Origin: Chamaecrista fasciculata
Lineage: Eukaryota; Streptophyta; Magnoliopsida; Fabales; Fabaceae
Length of the DNA stretch: 64,000 bases
Reading direction: 5' to 3'
NCBI GenBank assembly: GCA_003254925.1
Contig: QANZ01035224.1
Coordinates: forward strand, 138,942 to 202,941
Of this stretch, positions 23,247 to 35,559 are shown piece after piece. The translations under genes and the position numbers were made by a program. Positions within the stretch are counted from its first letter, which is position 1; every line of letters begins with the position of its first letter. Below the pieces are notes generated by a model. That model saw only the letters and a list, made by a program, of their open reading frames with translations. It ran no database searches and was not told the origin of the DNA.

Positions 23247-26200
23247 GTAGTCAATGGCGGAGAGAGGGGGGGCCAGTGGGGCCACGACCCTCCCAAATTT
23301 GCAATAATTATATATGTACCCCCAAATCCCCCCCAATTTATTGTCCTATTTGCTGAAGTAGGTTATAGTTGTAGGAGAGATATGGAAAGCTGAAACGTAA
23401 TGTGTATTTGTGTTTGTATTATAAATTATAATTAATATAAATATTATTATATCTTATTAAAATATTTAAATTTAATACAACAATTGAAAAAGTCAAAAAA
23501 AGCAATTGAATAGACATGAAAGAAGCCCTACTAAGGAAAAGAGAGAGAAACTGATACACACTTCAGTTCTAAAAGGTGGCGTTTGGCATACTGCATTCAT
23601 AGTTCACTGTTCACGGTTCACCAACTTCACGCTCACTCCTCAGTGCTCACGTAGCTTCATAGTTCAACTTCAATCTTCTTTCTTCATCAAATCATCTTCA
23701 CACTTGAGGTAATTGTTTTCTTTAAAAGAAATGATATTGTTTTAGTGCTTTATATAATTATATTGGAATATTGGATTCATGGATAATGACGAACATCTAT
23801 TGCATTTTTATATTGGTCAGCTTTTTTTTATTGCTTTAATTTGTTATAGTTGTTGAGTGTTGACTACTTTTAGATTATATGGTATGACTATTATGATGAT
23901 GCAATATTTAATTGATGATTATTTTTAGTTTGCCTTTGTTTATTTTTCTGAAAAATATTTATTGAATGTATTATTTATTTGGATTGTAATTATATATTGT
24001 ATAGGTTGAACAATGTCTAAAAGAAGAACTATCGAATCATTTTTCAAGAAAAAAGATAGGGATATTGATGTTCAAGGGTCAACAAATTCAAATATTAATT
24101 CAATGTCTCAGAATGAGAATAATGGTAAACAACCTATGATAACTACTGTAGAGCAACCCCCTCCTAAAGTCATGAGAGTTGAAGAAGAGAATATTGATAG
24201 TTCTACCTTAATACGAGATCCTGGTAAACGGCCACCAATTTGGGATTATCATATAAATCAACGGGATGAAATTCGTAGAGCATACATAACATTTGGGCCA
24301 TATCAAAATCTTCTACCAGTATTTCCATTGTCTAGTCCAAAAGGTCACGCACGTCGATTTCAAGGTCATTGGTTCAAAACCTTTTTCTGGTTAGAGTATT
24401 CATCGACAGAAGATGTTGTATTTTGTTTTCCATGTTATTTGTTTGCTAAAAAACCATCAGGATGTCATGAGTTTGAACATTTATATCGGAGGGTTTCGAG
24501 AATTGGAAGAAAGTCATTGATGGTAAAAATTGTGCATTTTTATCTCATATGGGAAATCATCAAAATTTTGCTCATAATGTTGCTACTAGATGCCTTTAAG
24601 ATTTCAAGAACCAATCATGTCATATTGAAGTGGTGCTAGATAAACAAACTTCACAACAAATTTTGAACAATCGATTGCGTCTTAAAGCTTCTGTTGATGC
24701 TATTAGATGGTTAACTTTTCAAGCTTATGCTTTCAGAGGACACGATGAGCGTTCAGAATCAAGAAATCAAGGAAATTTCCTTGAAATGATAAAGCTTTTA
24801 ACTTCTTATAATGATGAAGTAAGTGGTGTTGTTTTAGATAATGCCCCACAGAATGCAAAATACACATCTCCAACAATTCAAAAGGAGATTTTGAATATTT
24901 TTGCTCAAAAGGTGCAAGATGAAATTCGTGTAGATATTGGTGATGGAAAATTTTGTTTGATTGTTGATGAAGCTCGAGATGAATCTAAAAGAGAACAGAT
25001 GACATTGGTTGTTAGATTTGTTGATAAAAATGGGAAAGAAATATTTTTAGATTTAGTTCATGTCAAAGAGACAACTTCATCAACTCTTAAGTAAGAAATT
25101 TGCTTGAGTTTATCTCATAATAATCTTAGCACTAAAAAGAGTCGTGGTCAAGGATATGATAGAGCTAGTAATATGCGTGGAGAATGGAATGGGTTACAAG
25201 CTTTGGTTCTTCAAGAATGTCCTTATGCATATTATGTGCATTGCTTAGCTCATCAATTACAATTGGCTCTTGTTGCTGCAGCTAAAGAAGCAGTTGATGT
25301 TCACAATTTTTTCCAAAATCTCAATTTCATTATAAATACTGTGAGTTCCTCTTGTAAGCGGAATGATGAGTTGCAAAGTGCTTTTGCAATTGAAATTGCT
25401 AATTTAGTTGCAAGTGATGAGATTGAAACAGGAAGAGGAGCAAATCAAATGAAACAATACAAAGATCAGCAGACACAAGATGGAGTTGTCATTTTAAATC
25501 AATGTGTAGTCTTCTGTGAATGTTTAATGCAACTACTTCGGTTCTTGAAAGTTTAGCCATTGAAGTATCTACTCATGCTCAGCGCGATGATGCTAATCTT
25601 GCTCTTAAGTCATTGATATCATTTGACTTTGTTTTTATTCTCCATTTGATGATAGAAATTATGGGGATCACATACATGCTTTGTCAAGCTTTGCAACAAA
25701 AGTCTGAAGATATTTTAAATGCTATGCATTTAGTATCTTCCACCAAATCTTTGATTCAAAATTTAAGAGATAATAGTTAGGGCAAACTTTTAAGTTAGAT
25801 TACTTTTTTTTGTGAATGTCATGATATTCAAATTCCTGACATGAGTGCTTATTTCTCTGAATAATTCATTCTCGTTGTCAAAAGAATACTGTGATAGTTG
25901 AGCATCATTATCGAGTGGATTTGTTTACAAATGTGATTGACTATCAATTGAAGGAATTGAATAGTAGATTCAATGAAAAAGCCATAGAACTTCTTACTTT
26001 GAGTGCAGCTTTAGATCCTAAAGATGGTTACAAATTATTTAATATTGATGATATATGCAAGCTTGTTGAGAAGTTTTATCCTTCTGATTTCTCTGATCAA
26101 GAGAAAATTCACTTGAAATATCAGTTGCAACACTATAACTTGATGTACCTTGTCATCCGAAATTGCATAATTTGTCTACTATTCTTGAGTTATGTTAAGG

Positions 26201-26309
26201 ATTGGTGGAAACTAGAAAATCAGAGATACATCCTCTTATTGATAGGTTACTTCGTGTTGTTTTGATACTTCCTATTTCAACAGCAACTACTGAACGTGCA
26301 TCAACTATG
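23247..26309 (+). pseudogene. hAT-family transposase (TTF-type zinc finger, DUF4371 type), disrupted and 3'-truncated
   Basis: A probable left TIR (CAATGGCGGAGAGAGGGGGGG) lies at the start, preceded by CTTGTAGT as possible 8-bp target. Coding starts at 24013 (MSKRRTIESFFKK) after a likely 5' UTR intron ending TTGTATAG. It encodes the TTF zinc-finger region (HWFKTFFWLEYS, VFCFPCYLFAKK), the DUF4371 region (GNFLEMIKLLTSYNDE, FCLIVDEARDESKREQM), the core (GQGYDRASNMRGEWNGLQ, YYVHCLAHQLQLAL) and the start of the C-terminal dimerisation domain (PISTATTERAS). Frameshifts occur near 24480, 24630, 25095, 25470-25520 and 25790. The last part of the dimerisation domain and the right TIR are missing where the reversed LTR begins. 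The intact protein would bind TIRs and move the element. Confidence 0.85.
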
Positions 26310-28206
26310 TGGAACTAGAATCACTAGCACAAAACTAGTATGCTTGTGCCTCTACGGTATCCACATGAACCGGATGAATAACTCCTTATTCAACCTCTAC
26401 TAGAAGGTTTAACTATAGTGTTATTCAAATCACCTATTTGAATAACCTTTAAGCTTTCTTTCAGACAACTTCACTTGAAGAACTCTTCTCTAGAATTTCA
26501 ATATGAAAAATGAAACTAGAAAACTCAAATTTATAGAAAATGAAATGGTTACTATTAATGTGAATAGTAATTCACTATTTGAATAGTAAGTTACTATTGA
26601 AGCTGATAACAACTGAAAAACTAATAGTTTGATCTTAATTAACAGTTTGATTTCAACTAACTCAATAGTAAAATACTATTCATCGAAAACTATTTTTCGG
26701 CATAAAAAAATTCTGAGCAATTCATTCTTCATGATGGAACAGTCTGATTGTGTGTAGCCTTATTATAAGGAATATTATGACTTAATCTTAATTAATTCTA
26801 GTCAAACTAGATTAGTCATAATTCATACAAATATGTATAAATAAATACATATTAATGTAAATTCATCCTGCTCTTTTTTGCGACACTGTAAGTACTTATT
26901 GTGTTAGCAGTTATCAAAAGAACCATTCTAAAGATCACAAACAGTGAGCGACATCTAACAATACATCACTGCTACATAAGTAATAAGAATTCCTGTGATT
27001 CCAAATCCTGTGACCAATTTATAAAATCAGGTAACTTAATCCCTTTTGTTTAGATATCTAAATTGAACTCGGGACATGGAAATGTCATTCCCTTTATAAT
27101 ACAATTCATATTTCTTGATTCCTGAGTGGACTAACTAATAACAAACAAATCAATATCACATATTGATTTGTTTTGAGCACGACCATGCATTTCTTAGTCC
27201 TTTCTCAATCAAGGGGCCCACGGATATAATACCTCTAAAGAGGAACAAAATCTCATCTACATCACTCATATTCCTCCACATGATAAACTGATATACCCAA
27301 ATGCTGTCTATTGATCACCCTGTTAAAGATGAGATTTAACAGTAACGAAATATATAATTTATCATCTAGGAATTATAATGATTTCAGATCAAAGGATTAT
27401 TACATTATGAACATCGTGAGAAATGTTTATGATAGTTTAAATATTCATGTAGCATTCTCTCTGTGGGTCTATCCAGTATATCTGTTCTCTAACAAAATAC
27501 TCATGTGATGACTTCATATCATATATCCATTATTATTATAATAATCAGTCAACATACATGCTAGTCTATCTATATTACTACTATCCTAATTTGTAATAAT
27601 ACTTTGACTAGGGATATTTTAAAAATAACAATTATTCTAGAGACAGTTATGATATTTAAATGGGTAAATTACACTTTGGTACCCTGTGGTTTGACCCTAT
27701 TTCACTTTGGTACCCTGTGGTTTGAAACTTGACACTTTGGTACCCTGTGGTATTCTCCTTTAATACTTTGGTACCCTTTGGAGCTATTTTGTAAATTTAA
27801 CCATAATAAATTTTGCAAAAATTACATATTGACCCCTAAATTTTTTAAAGTTTTCATTTTAGTCCCTAGATAATATGTATCTAGGGACCTATTTGTAATT
27901 TTTTAAAAACTTTTTGGGGTCAATATGTAGTTTTTGCAAAATTTATCATGGTTAAAATTACAAAATAACTCCAAAGGGTACCAAAGTGTTAATGGAGAAT
28001 ACCACAGGGTACCAAAGTGTCAAGTTTCAAACCACAGGGTACCAAAGTGAAATAGGGTCAAACCACAGGGTACCAAAGTGTAATTTACCGTATTTAAATA
28101 TACCATGAAGATATATCAGAAAAATATAATAACTGAAAATACCATTATTAACGCAATATACATAAATTAATCATCTAATGATTTGCCTCTAGGGCATACA
28201 CCAACA
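26310..28206 (-). mobile_element. Reversed Angela-like Ty1/copia LTR (solo or hybrid), carrying a MITE
   Basis: Read on the - strand, the sequence begins TGTTGGTGTATGCCCTAGAGG, the signature start of Angela-lineage copia LTRs, and ends at CTAGTTCCA. It is about 1.47 kb without the nested MITE. The left flank 5-mer is CTATG (end of the hAT fragment) and the right one is ATATG (copia coding), 4 of 5 matching. Because the two flanks belong to different elements, it may be a hybrid LTR created by recombination rather than a simple insertion. No internal domain is present. Confidence 0.6.
27662..28090. mobile_element. MULE-type MITE with 9-bp target duplication
   Basis: The ends are GGGTAAATTACACTTTGGTA and TACCAAAGTGTAATTTACCG. 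Arms contain repeated ACTTTGGTACCCTGTGGTTT phrases and are inverted-complementary almost to the centre. A perfect 9-bp duplication, TATTTAAAT, flanks it. It sits inside the reversed LTR and so inserted after it. Confidence 0.85.
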
Positions 28207-29129
28207 ATATGAGCATTATACACGAAACAAAATCTTTCATTACTTCTAATTTTGATATGAAAGATATGGGTGAAGCAGAAGTGATTTTGGGTGTTAAAAC
28301 CATAAGGAATGAAAATGCTATCTCACTTTCTCAAGAACATTATGTTGAGAAGATTTTGAGAAAGTTTGACCATTATGATAAATCTCCTTTGAGTACTCCT
28401 TATGATTCTAGTGTGCAATTAAAGAAAAATAGAGGAGATCCCGTGGCTCAATCTAAATATGCATAGATTATTAGGAGTCTGTTGCACTTTATGAATTATA
28501 CCAGGCCTGACATAGCTTATGTTGTGTGTAGATTGAACAGATATATTCATTGTCCAAACAATGAACATTGGGAAGCATGGGTAAGATTATTGAGATATTT
28601 GAGAGGTACCGTAAATTATGGTATACTGTAAAGTGGATTTCTCACTGTATTAGAAGGATACAGTGATGCTAACTGGATTTCAGATTCAGATGAGAAAAAA
28701 TTCACTAGTGCCTATGTGTTTATGTTTGGTGGTGGTGTTCTCACATGGAAGTTAGCCAAGCATAGCATTATAACTAAATCCTCAAGGGATTTTGAGTTTC
28801 TTGCTTAAAAAATGGATGGAACAGAGGCTGAGTGGTTGAAAAACTTCTTAGCAAATATCTCAATAGGTGACAAACCAACCCCATCCATTTCATTACACTG
28901 TGATAGCCAATGATCGATAGCTACTGCTAAAAATAAGACCTTTAATGGAAAAAGTAGACATATTCGATTGAGACACAATATTGTGAGGCAGCTACTCAAA
29001 CTTTGTGTGATCTCAATTGATTTTGTGAGGTTAGAGGTAAACCTTGCGGAACTTTTACTAAACCTATGGGAAGAAAATATATTTCTGAAACATCGAACGA
29101 AATGGGACTTAGGCCAACTTGAAAATTAA
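28207..29129 (+). pseudogene. Ty1/copia pol remnant, second part (end of RT and RNase H)
   Basis: This continues the frame broken at 23094: SIIHETKSFITSNFDMKDMGEA, then the RT connection region ([36 protein letters not shown]), then RNase H (GYSDANWISDSDEKKFTSAY, LTWKLAKHSIITKSS, HIRLRHNIVRQLL) up to TAA. Stops at about 28464, 28629, 28806 and 28911 and small frameshifts show that it is dead. The canonical tail after RNase H is present, so the element's 3' end is preserved. Confidence 0.85.
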
Positions 29130-29674
29130 CAACGATGGCAACCTAACCTTTGTAGTTGGTTATCCCATGAATAAGGTTCAATGGGAAGAACAAGTCGTCT
29201 ATTAAGTCTGGTAGCACTAAAATTAATATATCCCTTCCTGTGGTGTGTGATAGTGCTATACTACATTTTGGTGAGGTTTTACATAGGTACTTAATGATTT
29301 CATATTCCTAAGGGATCGTGTGTAAGTGCAAATACACTTTAATGAAATAACCTCGATGAATGTGGAGTGGAGCCGCTCCTATGAGATTCTGGCAAAAGCT
29401 CTAGAGCATTCATTATGAAACCGGCATGTGCAAGGTCGTTGTAATGCGCAAAACGTCGTTAATAGCAGAAATGGGGGGTATAATTTGACTCTTAATATCT
29501 CTAGCATACAACAACTGTTATTGGTTCATAAAAGCAAGCTTCACTGGCATCTCTATGTACTATGTGTTATTGTCTAGGTTTAGTTCATAGTCAGAAAGAC
29601 ACTAGATACAATGATTATGCCCATGAGTGAGAATCGTGAGAAATGTGGTTCTTTATTTTACACATGTGGGGGAT
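29130..29674 (+). mobile_element. Ty1/copia 3' untranslated region and polypurine tract
   Basis: Non-coding stretch between the pol stop and the 3' LTR. It ends in ACATGTGGGGGAT (29662-29674), a purine-rich tract that fits the plus-strand primer site directly before the LTR start TGTTGG. Confidence 0.65.
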
Positions 29675-30103
29675 TGTTGGACTAAGTCAAATATTGGGTA
29701 TGTAAAATAAGCCCACATTGTTTGCACCAAGAGAGATATGAGGGTTCAGGTTCTTTGTGGAAGAATAATTTATTAATTATAATAATTAATAAATATTTTT
29801 TTATGTACTTACCTGAAATTCTTATTTTTTGGGGCTTCTAAAATGAACCTGACTAGACTTTTATAGATACATGAAAACCCTAACTTCTTATTTTAAGAAG
29901 CCACCTCTCTTTTCATTAGAGCTCATATTATCTTCTGCTATTCTGAAAACCTCCTCTGTGTGACATTGGAGAAGAATTCGTTTAATTCTATGAGAGTGTC
30001 GATACCTAATATGTGGGGTACCAAAATATCTCTTAAGGACAGTGTCTTTAGAGACGCGACTCGAATTATTAAGTGAAATCCCCAACTATACTTTTGCTGA
30101 AGG
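29675..30103 (+). mobile_element. 3' LTR of the split Ty1/copia element (right edge uncertain)
   Basis: It starts TGTTGGACTAAGTC immediately after the polypurine tract. The right boundary is not clear because a MITE begins at about 30104; the LTR may be truncated there. The matching 5' LTR is not in the window. Confidence 0.55.
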
Positions 30104-30477
30104 CAAAAGTACTAATTTCGTCCACAAACTTTACACCAACTGTCAAATTCGTCCCCAATTTTTTTTACTGTCAATTTTGTCCCCAATGTTTTACATTTTG
30201 GTCAATTTTATCATTTGATTAACTTCTTTCAATAAATTAATGACAGACTACATCCTGTTTTTCAATTTAAGTTAGGATTTGACTTTCTTTTTCTATCAAT
30301 TTTACATTACATATCATTAGCCACGTAAATTCTTTCATTAATATTTGGATAATATAAGAACAAATGATAAAATTGACAAAAATGTGAAACATTGGGAACG
30401 AAATTGACGATAAAAAAAGATTGGAGACAAAATTAACAGTTGATGTAAAGTTTGGAGACGAAATTAGTGCTTTTTCC
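30104..30477. mobile_element. MITE with inverted arms
   Basis: Left arm: AAAAGTACTAATTTCGTCC, CTTTACACCAACTGTCAA, TTTTGTCCCCAATGTTTTAC. Right arm: GTGAAACATTGGGAACGAAATT, ATGTAAAGTTTGGAGACG, AAATTAGTGCTTTTTCC. No coding. A half-copy of the same family is at about 35690-35830. Target duplication not resolved. Confidence 0.65.
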
Positions 30478-30566
30478 TTTTGGTCAATATATATATATAT
30501 GGTTTCTAGATAATCTCTTTTAATATATTATTTAAAAAACTTAAATTAAAAGGTTTTTACTCAATA

Positions 30567-31905
30567 TTTACCGGTATTATGAAAACTAGACCGAACAAGA
30601 TAATCAAATTAGGATGCGATAGTAAAAGCGGCTTGGTTTGAATAATTGAATCATTAAGGAGGTTGGACCACTTTGGACCAACCAGAAACGATTTAGAGTG
30701 GGTTGAGTCAGAGCTGTTTTTTGAAAATAGACGGTGTCACGCTCCTTTTTTTTTAAAAAAAAAAAACCACTTTTTGATTGGTTTTATGGGACAAATATAA
30801 AAAATAATATGAAACTCAATATAAAATGTTACAAATATATTAAAACAAAAAAAAATCATTTTTTTTCACTTTTATTAACTTATTATATTTAATTATTAAT
30901 GTTATGATTTTTGTATATTTTATTTCTATGGAAAAAAATTATGGATTTATAAATATATGTTATTATTATATAAATTTTATAATTATAAAGTCATTATTTG
31001 GTATAATTTTAATAACATTGCAAGGAAAACAAAAATTGAAATGCGTACGGAATAGCAGCAGGTTTGGGATTTTATTATAATTTTTTGGGGAAATTGCATT
31101 TACCGCTCCGAATTATGTGTCAATTGCAATGTCCCCACTAATCTATCAAAAATAGCAATTAACCCCCTAATTTTTTAATTTTATAGCAATGTCCCCCCAA
31201 CCGGTAGTAACATCGTTATCTTTTTTATTTTTGAAGTCCCTGTAACTTATATAAATACTTTATAAAATAGTCAAATGACTTAATTACCCTTACAATGATT
31301 TACTTTATTTTATATATTTAAATGGATAAGCATTTTATTACATCAATTTTTCGTTAATTTTGATTGTTGTTAATATTTTTATTTAATATTTATAATTTAA
31401 ATATATTTATTTAAATTTTATTGTATTAACTTGATATAATGAAATAAAAATTGATGAACGAAAAATGTATAATTGAACAAAAAATAAACTAATAAATTTT
31501 TAAAAAATAAAACATAGTAAAATAAAATATTAAGCTTGTAAAAATATTTAAAATTAAAATGTATGATATATTTTTAAATTATAAATTTAAATCATTATAA
31601 NGGATTGAGTAAGAAAGTGATTAATTAGGAAGATAAAAAATCAAATTTTGAAGTAAAAACTATTAAATAACATATTATTTTGAGTCTAAACATAATAAGA
31701 AGCAAATTTCTTTAAAATAACATCATTTTAATCAAGAAAAAGTAAAAAAAAAAATTAGAAAAAAACTGAACCGGTTCAACCTCAAAACTGGCCGGTTCAA
31801 GGTGGTTTTCCCGGTTTTTGACCGGTTTTGTGCTCAACTCGGACCGGACCACTGACCGGTTCGCGGTCCAACCGGCCGGTCCGGTCCGGTCCGGTTTTTA
31901 TAACT
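30567..31905. mobile_element. Probable non-autonomous hAT-like element with CCGGTT-rich end
   Basis: The right end is very rich in CCGGTCCGG repeats and finishes GGTTTTTATAACTCTG. The left end (GGTATTATGAAAACTAGACCG, later GGGTTGAGTCAGAGC) is a diverged inverted match. The middle is AT-rich and non-coding, with one half of another repeat (GCATTTACCGCTCC, AATGTCCCC) near 31095-31200 and a single N at 31601. Non-autonomous by lack of coding; class inferred from the end type. Confidence 0.4.
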
Positions 31906-32252
31906 CTGATTGTTTTTGTTGATCGAGATATTTATATTTAGTGTTTAAGCTATTACTAAATTATCTCTAGTCATAATTTATCTTTAAAAAATATTGAAAA
32001 AATGTAAACCTAACTTTTATTTTCGAAGAAAAAGGGTTCAGTTTTCCATTTTTGACCTTTTATAATACATGTTGCTAGATTTATAGGCGCACTATTAATA
32101 AAGAAATATCTTAATGAGGTTGTTGGTAAGATTTAAAAGTCATTTGTTGTATCCATATGTATAGTATAAAATAACAAAACCATAGTCCATGATGATAAGG
32201 CGCCAAACTGTCCATTTGTAAGGACACATTCATTATCTTTGGAGGGACTACA
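31906..32252. other. AT-rich intergenic DNA
   Basis: No coding or RNA gene seen. It ends in the left target-site copy CTACA of the next element. Confidence 0.5.
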
Positions 32253-34190
32253 TGTAGGAATAATTAATTATTTATTAATTATAATATTATGTATTAATTA
32301 TTTTCTATATATGATCCTCGTTAAAATCCCCTTGGGTCTATATTTGTTAGTTACTCAAAATATTAAGATGTGATTGATTGGAAATTAATTCTGATTTTAT
32401 TGAGTAGAGAATATCTCTTTGATGGAAGGAAATAATCCCACTAAATCAGGTAAGAGGGTTCCTGGTCAAATAGTGGTTATCAACCTAATTCCCATTATAA
32501 GAATACCACGCTCTTGACCAGAAAACTCTCTATCGTACGAATTTCTCTTTTGGTTTAACACTGACTTTCTTGGTTTTGCAGTGTTCTTTTACTCCCTCCA
32601 TTTGTGATCAGATAAAGCTTTGACTATGGCTGAAGGTATTTATATCTTGTCTCTTCCGCCGTGCTGAAACATTAGAATAATCATGATGTTTGAGTTTGTT
32701 CTATGTTTCTTGATTTATTTGTAATAGGAGTCATATCATATATATATATGTGTTTATGATTTCGAGTTTCTATTACATGTGGTATCAGAGCCACGGTTCT
32801 GAAACCTTTACCTAGTCTGTTTTATTATTGTTTCTCTTGGACAGAAAATTCATGATTTATTGAAATTCATGATATGCTTGTATACAACGTTTTATGTGTT
32901 GTATTTTTTTTTCTGTTTTTTTTAGGCTCTGATTTTATTATTTTGATATGATATTATCATTGCCTATGAAATTCTGAGAATTTTGACGCTTGAATCGTCT
33001 AAAACAGAAGTCTATAGAGAAAGTTATGAGCAAAAGTTTGAACCGAGTCAAAATTGGATCTGTCTCGAGTTTGCCTAATCCTGTCATGCCGTGGGGCATG
33101 TTGGTCTCCCTTGATTGGATGATTGGATCTTGTTTTGTCTTTTTGTGTTAGCTTTCTTATGTGCATTTTGGACTTCACGTGATGGATTGGTGTTGAGATT
33201 TGAGAATGCTTTGGGCTGTTTTATATTTAAACAAAATATATATGTATGAAAACGTAGGAAGCATGGACACTGACACGGACAGAGGACATGAACACAGCGA
33301 CACGCTAAACTCTCAAAATTACGCGACATGACACGCCATATATTTATATATATAAATAATTAAATATTCATAATTTTTAATGAAAAATTTAAAAATTACA
33401 AATTTTATTCATAATATATGTCATATGTATTATTATTTTCTCTTATATGTCATGTTAAAGTCACAAAAAATTAATTTATATTTTAAAATTTATAAATATG
33501 TGTCGTGTCAGTGTCGTACGGGTGTCGGACACTGACACGTGTCCGACACGGCGACACGCCCTCAAAATAAAGTGTTCATGCTTCTTAGATGAAAACTACT
33601 TTGGCCTGTGATCGACCTGCAACCTCATGTTGACATGTATGACACCTTACCATTGAACAAAGCTTGTTGTGTTGACATATTGTTGCATCTGGTTATATTT
33701 AACTATTTCTTAATTCTGGATTATAATATAATTTTTATACAAGCTATAATTATTTAAATTTTATATTTAAATAATATTTAATGCTGTATAAATATTTGTG
33801 AATATTAATCTGTGAATTTATTTTGGCTATAATAGTTAAAATTGATGAGGTACATATAATTGTTAAAATGTACATTATGGGTATTTTGTGATTCGCATAT
33901 TTAAATAAAGAGTAGCCGCAACATCTTTATATAATTGTTAAAATATGCATTCTTGTTTTGATTCATATCAAATGTAGAAAATCATATATAGATTTAAGAA
34001 CACCAATTTAGTTGAATATTTAAATATAATTTATCTTTGCCCACAGGAAGATTGTTATATTTTTATTATTCAACTAGGATGGAGGGATATTGCTTTGCAT
34101 TTTCTAAGTAGCCTACAAGTATTAGAGAATATAAATGACATCTGTCTCCATCATATATATATATGTTTATGATTCTGAGTTTCTATTACA
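32253..34190 (+). mobile_element. Internally deleted LTR retrotransposon with CTACA target duplication
   Basis: A full 5' LTR (32253-32777, TGTAGGAATAATT to TTTCTATTACA) is followed after TG by TGGTATCAGAGCC, the primer-binding site complementary to initiator methionine tRNA used by plant Ty1/copia elements. At the other end only about 40 bases of the 3' LTR remain (34151-34190, ending GAGTTTCTATTACA). Both sides are flanked by CTACA (32248-32252 and 34191-34195). The internal part has no gag or pol and contains a nested MITE. The element, about 1.9 kb, is therefore a non-autonomous or deleted derivative. Confidence 0.75.
33255..33590. mobile_element. MITE with TIRs inside the deleted LTR element
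   Basis: Left end AGGAAGCATGGACACTGACACGG is inverted-complementary to the right end, which includes CCGACACGGCGACACG and AGTGTTCATGCTTCTTA. The centre is AT-rich and non-coding. The ends are GC-rich (GACACG repeats) against an AT-rich background. Confidence 0.6.
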
Positions 34191-34195
34191 CTACA

Positions 34196-35203
34196 TTGAA
34201 CATCGAATCAACTATTTTATAGGAAGTGCCTTGATTAAGGCACCATCCCTTAAAACATAGAATTACGTTGCTCAACTCACAAAGGGCATCCTCCTAAAGG
34301 GAGGACGTTCTAATATCTCTAGATCAATGCCCCTAAACTTTGAGATAGGATACCCTCAGCCTACCCCCCATAAAATTAGGCATCCTATGCCATAAATTAG
34401 ATTAAGCTACAATGCCCTCAATAGGGCATCCCAAAGCCCAAACCTAGGATCTCAAAGCATATCTTCACGATCCTCAATTCTACAATTAAGGATTATAATC
34501 TCAGCAAATCACTCCTCGCACAAATTTTGAGGTCCTCAACAAAATCATGGTCTCATAAATACATTAAAAAAAAAATCCCTAAGTAAAGGTACCTTCTTAT
34601 AATCTTGGAATTTCCCATATTCTACACTCTTGAGAGCTCTCATTCACTTAAGTATCAAAGGTAAATCACAAGAAATCTCATGTGATCCATTACTTAGCTT
34701 AGAGTTCCTCCATGTGAACCAAGTAATACTCTTAGCCTGGACCTGATTCATTAATTTATATAACCAAGGACGAACCTATTTATTAATTGAAAGTTGATCT
34801 CATATGGGAGACACTTAATTCATGTCATATTTATATATTTTGGTCGTAATTAAATTATTGGATATTGATAATAATGATTAATCTTTTTTTTGATTTACAC
34901 AAACCTGGATGTGTGAAACAATTGGTCTAATAATTTTAAATTACTCCATACCCAAAACTAAAATTCAAATTCTTAATATTTGATTAAAGATACACGAATT
35001 TCTACCACTTAAATGCATCGTTTAGATTCATATTATAATATATATTACAAGGAAGCATACTTAATTTTCAATTGAGGACAAATAATATTTTGTTATCTTT
35101 TCCAGTTATGTGATTAATGATGTCATATATATAGCCTCATTATAAACGTGTGTAGAAATCAAAGGAGAAGAAAATATAATAGATTGAAAGAGAATAAAAG
35201 AAA
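34196..35203. mobile_element. Possible degenerate LTR sequence, no gene
   Basis: The first 500 bases are GC-richer than the surroundings, with repeated GGGCATCC phrases. Near 34630 is CTTGAGAGCTCTCATTCACTTAAG, resembling the R-region of some plant Ty3 LTRs. Edges and duplications are not visible. The remainder is AT-rich. Weak call. Confidence 0.25.
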
Positions 35204-35250
35204 GGGGGGGGGGGGGGGGGGNNNNNNNNNNNNNNNNNNNNNNNNNGGGG
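35204..35250. other. Assembly gap in a poly-G tract
   Basis: Eighteen G run into 25 N (35222-35246), then four more G. This is a homopolymer-associated assembly break; the true length is unknown. Confidence 0.95.
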
Positions 35251-35289
35251 CAAAAAACACTAAACATCAAGACATACTGGATGCGAGGT

Positions 35290-35553
35290 GCCCACTCATG
35301 CGGAACCACCGCCATCCTTGACCGACCTAATACTAGACGAAGCTATGGTGCTACGCATATCATCAACCGCCATAAAAGGACACATATTGTTAAAAGAACA
35401 CATTAAGGCATCCCTATATCTAACAATCCTGCAATTTATCTTATGAATAGTAGAAAGCGGTGAGACTTTGGTATTCCTCCACATCTTGTCATTTTGTAGC
35501 TTCCAGATGGCATCAAGACCAACTAGCATTGTCAGCCAATCATCATAGTCCAA
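35290..35553 (-). pseudogene. Possible LINE (non-LTR retrotransposon) remnant
   Basis: An 85-codon open frame on the - strand contains GLDAIWKLQNDKMWRNTK and SPLSTIHKIN. This pattern (Trp-x-x-x-x-Asn-x-x-x-Trp, then Ser-Pro and an amphipathic helix) resembles the region between the zf-RVT and RNase H parts of plant LINE ORF2. It has no start context and no neighbours of the same kind, so I regard it as a fragment. Could be chance. Confidence 0.35.
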
Positions 35554-35559
35554 TCATCA

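Noticed and set aside
24013-26265. Functional host gene of hAT origin
   Set aside because: At least five frameshifts and the loss of the dimerisation domain end show decay, so it is a pseudogene and not a domesticated gene.
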